From the IMG/VR virus record IMGVR_UViG_3300042867_000238, positions 1 to 22,576 of that record: 22,576 nt of DNA; one strand, written 5' to 3'. Under the pieces are notes generated by a model that saw nothing but the letters and a program-made list of their open reading frames with translations, was not told where the DNA came from and did not search any database. A program made the position numbers and the translations under genes. This document shows, in pieces, positions 20,783 through 22,576 of the stretch (position 1 is its first letter; each line of letters begins with the position of its first letter). The stretch is from a virus.

Positions 20783-22495
20783 ATGAGCAATATTCTTAAA
20801 GGTATATTAAACGAAGTCAGTCCGCATAACTATGACAGTGATTGGGATTATCAAAATGCTGTTGCACGTAGTGGCAAGTCACGTTCTAGTTATCGTTCAC
20901 AAGAAGATGACACATCTGATGCTGATATTGAATACTCTAAAAAGATGTATCAACTTGGTCAGAAACAAAAACGTGATGCCGATCATGATAGATTAGCAAC
21001 CGGTACAAATGAAGCTAAGGGTTATTATGATACAGGTGAATTCTATAACGCAAAGCTAGGTGGAGAGTATGGTAGAAATTTAACAACTTCTGGCATATCT
21101 AGTAGTGGACACGGTATAGATAAGGGTGCAAATGATGGTCAGCGTGGTCGTCCATCACCTAATAAATTAGTTGGTATTTCAAAATCATTACCAGCAGATC
21201 CATTTAATCGTACAACAGGTAAAATACCTAATGGCATAAAAGGTAAAGTACATTCTATGATGGGCCCTGATGATGAGAAACTAGATGAAATTTCTAATAA
21301 GAAGTTAGGACAATATAAAAAAGATGCTAGTGCTGATGCTACTGCCGCTGATAAAGAAGGTGACTATAAGCGTGGCGATAAGCGTATGAGTGGTATCATT
21401 AAAGCAACTAAGAAACAGTTTGCTAATGATGAGAAGCAACTAAAAGAATTTGCACCAGTTGGCGGTGATGATCGTGAACCCGATGAAGAAGAAATATTAC
21501 GTCAACTTGCTAAAATGTGGTGGCTAGGTACAGAACAAGAAATGGCCAAAGCTCAAAAAACATTGCATGCAATGGGCTGGGATATTGGTCAAGATGAATC
21601 CGGTGATGACGATGCAGGTGTATTTGTAATACGTGTCGGTGATGAGAACGGTGATTCATATATTGCGTTTAATCATAGTGAATTAGAGGAGTTAAATGAA
21701 GTGTACAATAACTACCATGCTAATCGTACAGGCTTTAGCCGTGGTCAAAGAGATGATGAGAGACATGATTTAGATACTCCAACACAAGCTTGGGGCTTAA
21801 AGATTAACGGCAAAGTATGGAGTAAGGATGGCAAAGATGTTACATTTACTAGCAAGCAAGCCGCATTGAATACAAGAAATGCTATTTTAAAGAACAGGCC
21901 TGATTTAGAAATTGGTTTAGTAACTAAAGGTGGTGTAGCGGAAGAAAAACAACGTCTTGACCCTAGTTGCTGGAAAGGCTATAAAAAGCAAGGCACTAAG
22001 ATGAAAGGTGACACAAGAGTTAACAACTGTGTACCAGTTAAAGAATCATCTATTATGCAAGGTGTAAAACAGTTAGATGAAGGTTGGAAAGAAAAGTTAG
22101 GTGCAGCCGCATTAACTGGTGCAATGGCATTGGGTTCTGCTGGTGCAAGTGCTAGAGTTACCCCTGACGGCCAAGGTGGTTTTACTGGTGGATTCAAACC
22201 ATCTGCAACAGTTACGTCACCGGATAATACTCCACCTGTTACTAAACCTACTGCGTCATCTGACACATCGGATCCTTTAAAAGGCTTAGTTCGTGCAGAT
22301 AGTGCTGATAGACAAGCAAAGACTATAACTGTTGGTGGAAAAGAATATGGACTAGTTGAATTGTCACCAACTGATATTAGACCACGCGGTGGACAACGAA
22401 TTGTTGTTCCTCAAGCAGTATTAGGTGAACGTGGTATAGGAAACTATATAGGTATTCTAGTAGGTGATAGAGTATTTGTTATAAGTAAGAATTAA
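20783..22495 (+). CDS. Mosaic late protein with several joined modules, unknown function
   Basis: 570 residues, ATG one base after the upstream stop. Modules in order: a polar N-terminus with LNEVSPHNYDSDWDYQNA (9-26); a Gly/Ser-rich stretch; LDEI (167-170) and a Lys/Asp-rich helix; LKEFAPVGG (220-228) then an acidic domain with KMWWLGTEQEM and FVIRVGDENGDSYIAFNHSE; LNEV (304-307); a domain AWGLKINGKVWSKDGKDVTF (336-355); VAEE (385-388) then LDPSCWKGYKKQGTKMKG with VNNCVP, a Cys-containing module; VKES and LDEGW (431-435) followed by an Ala/Gly hydrophobic stretch very like the one in the gene at 15657; and a C-terminal beta domain (515-570). The hydrophobic-x-Glu sites lie at most borders. 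No catalytic motif is seen. It is probably co-transcribed with the preceding mosaic gene. Confidence 0.62.
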   Translation: MSNILKGILNEVSPHNYDSDWDYQNAVARSGKSRSSYRSQEDDTSDADIEYSKKMYQLGQKQKRDADHDRLATGTNEAKGYYDTGEFYNAKLGGEYGRNLTTSGISSSGHGIDKGANDGQRGRPSPNKLVGISKSLPADPFNRTTGKIPNGIKGKVHSMMGPDDEKLDEISNKKLGQYKKDASADATAADKEGDYKRGDKRMSGIIKATKKQFANDEKQLKEFAPVGGDDREPDEEEILRQLAKMWWLGTEQEMAKAQKTLHAMGWDIGQDESGDDDAGVFVIRVGDENGDSYIAFNHSELEELNEVYNNYHANRTGFSRGQRDDERHDLDTPTQAWGLKINGKVWSKDGKDVTFTSKQAALNTRNAILKNRPDLEIGLVTKGGVAEEKQRLDPSCWKGYKKQGTKMKGDTRVNNCVPVKESSIMQGVKQLDEGWKEKLGAAALTGAMALGSAGASARVTPDGQGGFTGGFKPSATVTSPDNTPPVTKPTASSDTSDPLKGLVRADSADRQAKTITVGGKEYGLVELSPTDIRPRGGQRIVVPQAVLGERGIGNYIGILVGDRVFVISKN

Positions 22496-22504
22496 GGAAT
22501 TTAA

Positions 22505-22576
22505 ATGTTATCAGATAACTTAAAAATACTTCTAGCAAGTACACAATCATTTGCTATCAAGTCACAGAACTTTCAC
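22505..22576 (+). CDS. Start of a probable Dps/ferritin-like protein (cut by window edge)
   Basis: ATG 22505 with AAGGA (22494-22498) six bases upstream, open to the end of the window: 24 residues, MLSDNLKILLASTQSFAIKS followed by QNFH. The helix ending in QNFH resembles the first helix of phage DNA-binding ferritin-like (Dps) proteins, where QNFHWNVEG is typical. Dps proteins bind DNA and store iron, protecting against oxidation. With so little sequence this is only suggestive. It lies nine bases after the mosaic gene and is probably co-transcribed with it. Confidence 0.5.
   Translation, partial: MLSDNLKILLASTQSFAIKSQNFH

Noticed and set aside
1-22576. CRISPR array, transposon ends or anti-CRISPR-like cluster
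   Set aside because: No regularly spaced repeats, transposase motifs or terminal inverted repeats were seen in reading the window.

Overview
The window is a gene-dense, AT-rich piece of a large tailed double-stranded DNA phage genome of T4-like (contractile-tail) ancestry. Evidence: a gp44-type clamp-loader ATPase, a GroES/gp31-like co-chaperonin, PhoH, repeated GATAAATA sites resembling the T4 late promoter TATAAATA, a GH19-type endolysin, a holin, a GIY-YIG homing endonuclease and several fibre-like virion proteins. The style of the proteins (modular virion proteins, PhoH, a Dps-like gene) suggests an aquatic, probably uncultured phage of a Gram-negative host. That host assignment is inference. 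The genes are almost edge to edge, and the longest gene-free stretch is about 170 bases.

Layout. 1-3712: end of an endolysin gene and two large beta-rich virion proteins. 3724-4562: two small unrecognised genes. 4576-7859: one compact operon from a near-consensus sigma70-type promoter to a hairpin terminator, holding a stand-alone fragment of the DNA polymerase III alpha (DnaE) fold, a GroES-like co-chaperonin, several unknown proteins and the clamp loader. 7860-8642: phoH, the only minus-strand gene. 8815-10588: a late operon of two unknown proteins and a holin with an FG-rich tail. 10590-14416: a second sigma70-type unit with DnaJ, a full-length ClpA-like unfoldase and an unknown protein. 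14430-15078: a homing endonuclease with its own late promoter and a leader hairpin. 15074-22576: late genes comprising two small proteins, a nucleotidylyltransferase fusion, a glycosyltransferase with a histone-H1-like tail, a pol-beta-type nucleotidyltransferase, two mosaic proteins and the start of a probable Dps/ferritin-like gene.

How it may work together. Early and middle genes serve replication (clamp loader, DnaE fragment) and proteostasis (GroES-like, DnaJ, ClpA with a ClpP-docking-type IGF loop). These could retune host GroEL, DnaK and ClpP. Late genes build and release the virion. The most unusual part is 15657-22495. Three of its genes encode mosaic proteins carrying many hydrophobic-x-Glu/Gly-Ala-Ser motifs, and a fourth carries two. 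The motif matches the T4 prohead protease consensus, so these may be head-internal cargo proteins cut into separate domains, two of them enzyme-like, and delivered with the DNA. Several promoters also sit exactly where their transcripts would start at or next to the AUG, suggesting leaderless mRNAs. Both ideas are inferences from sequence alone.
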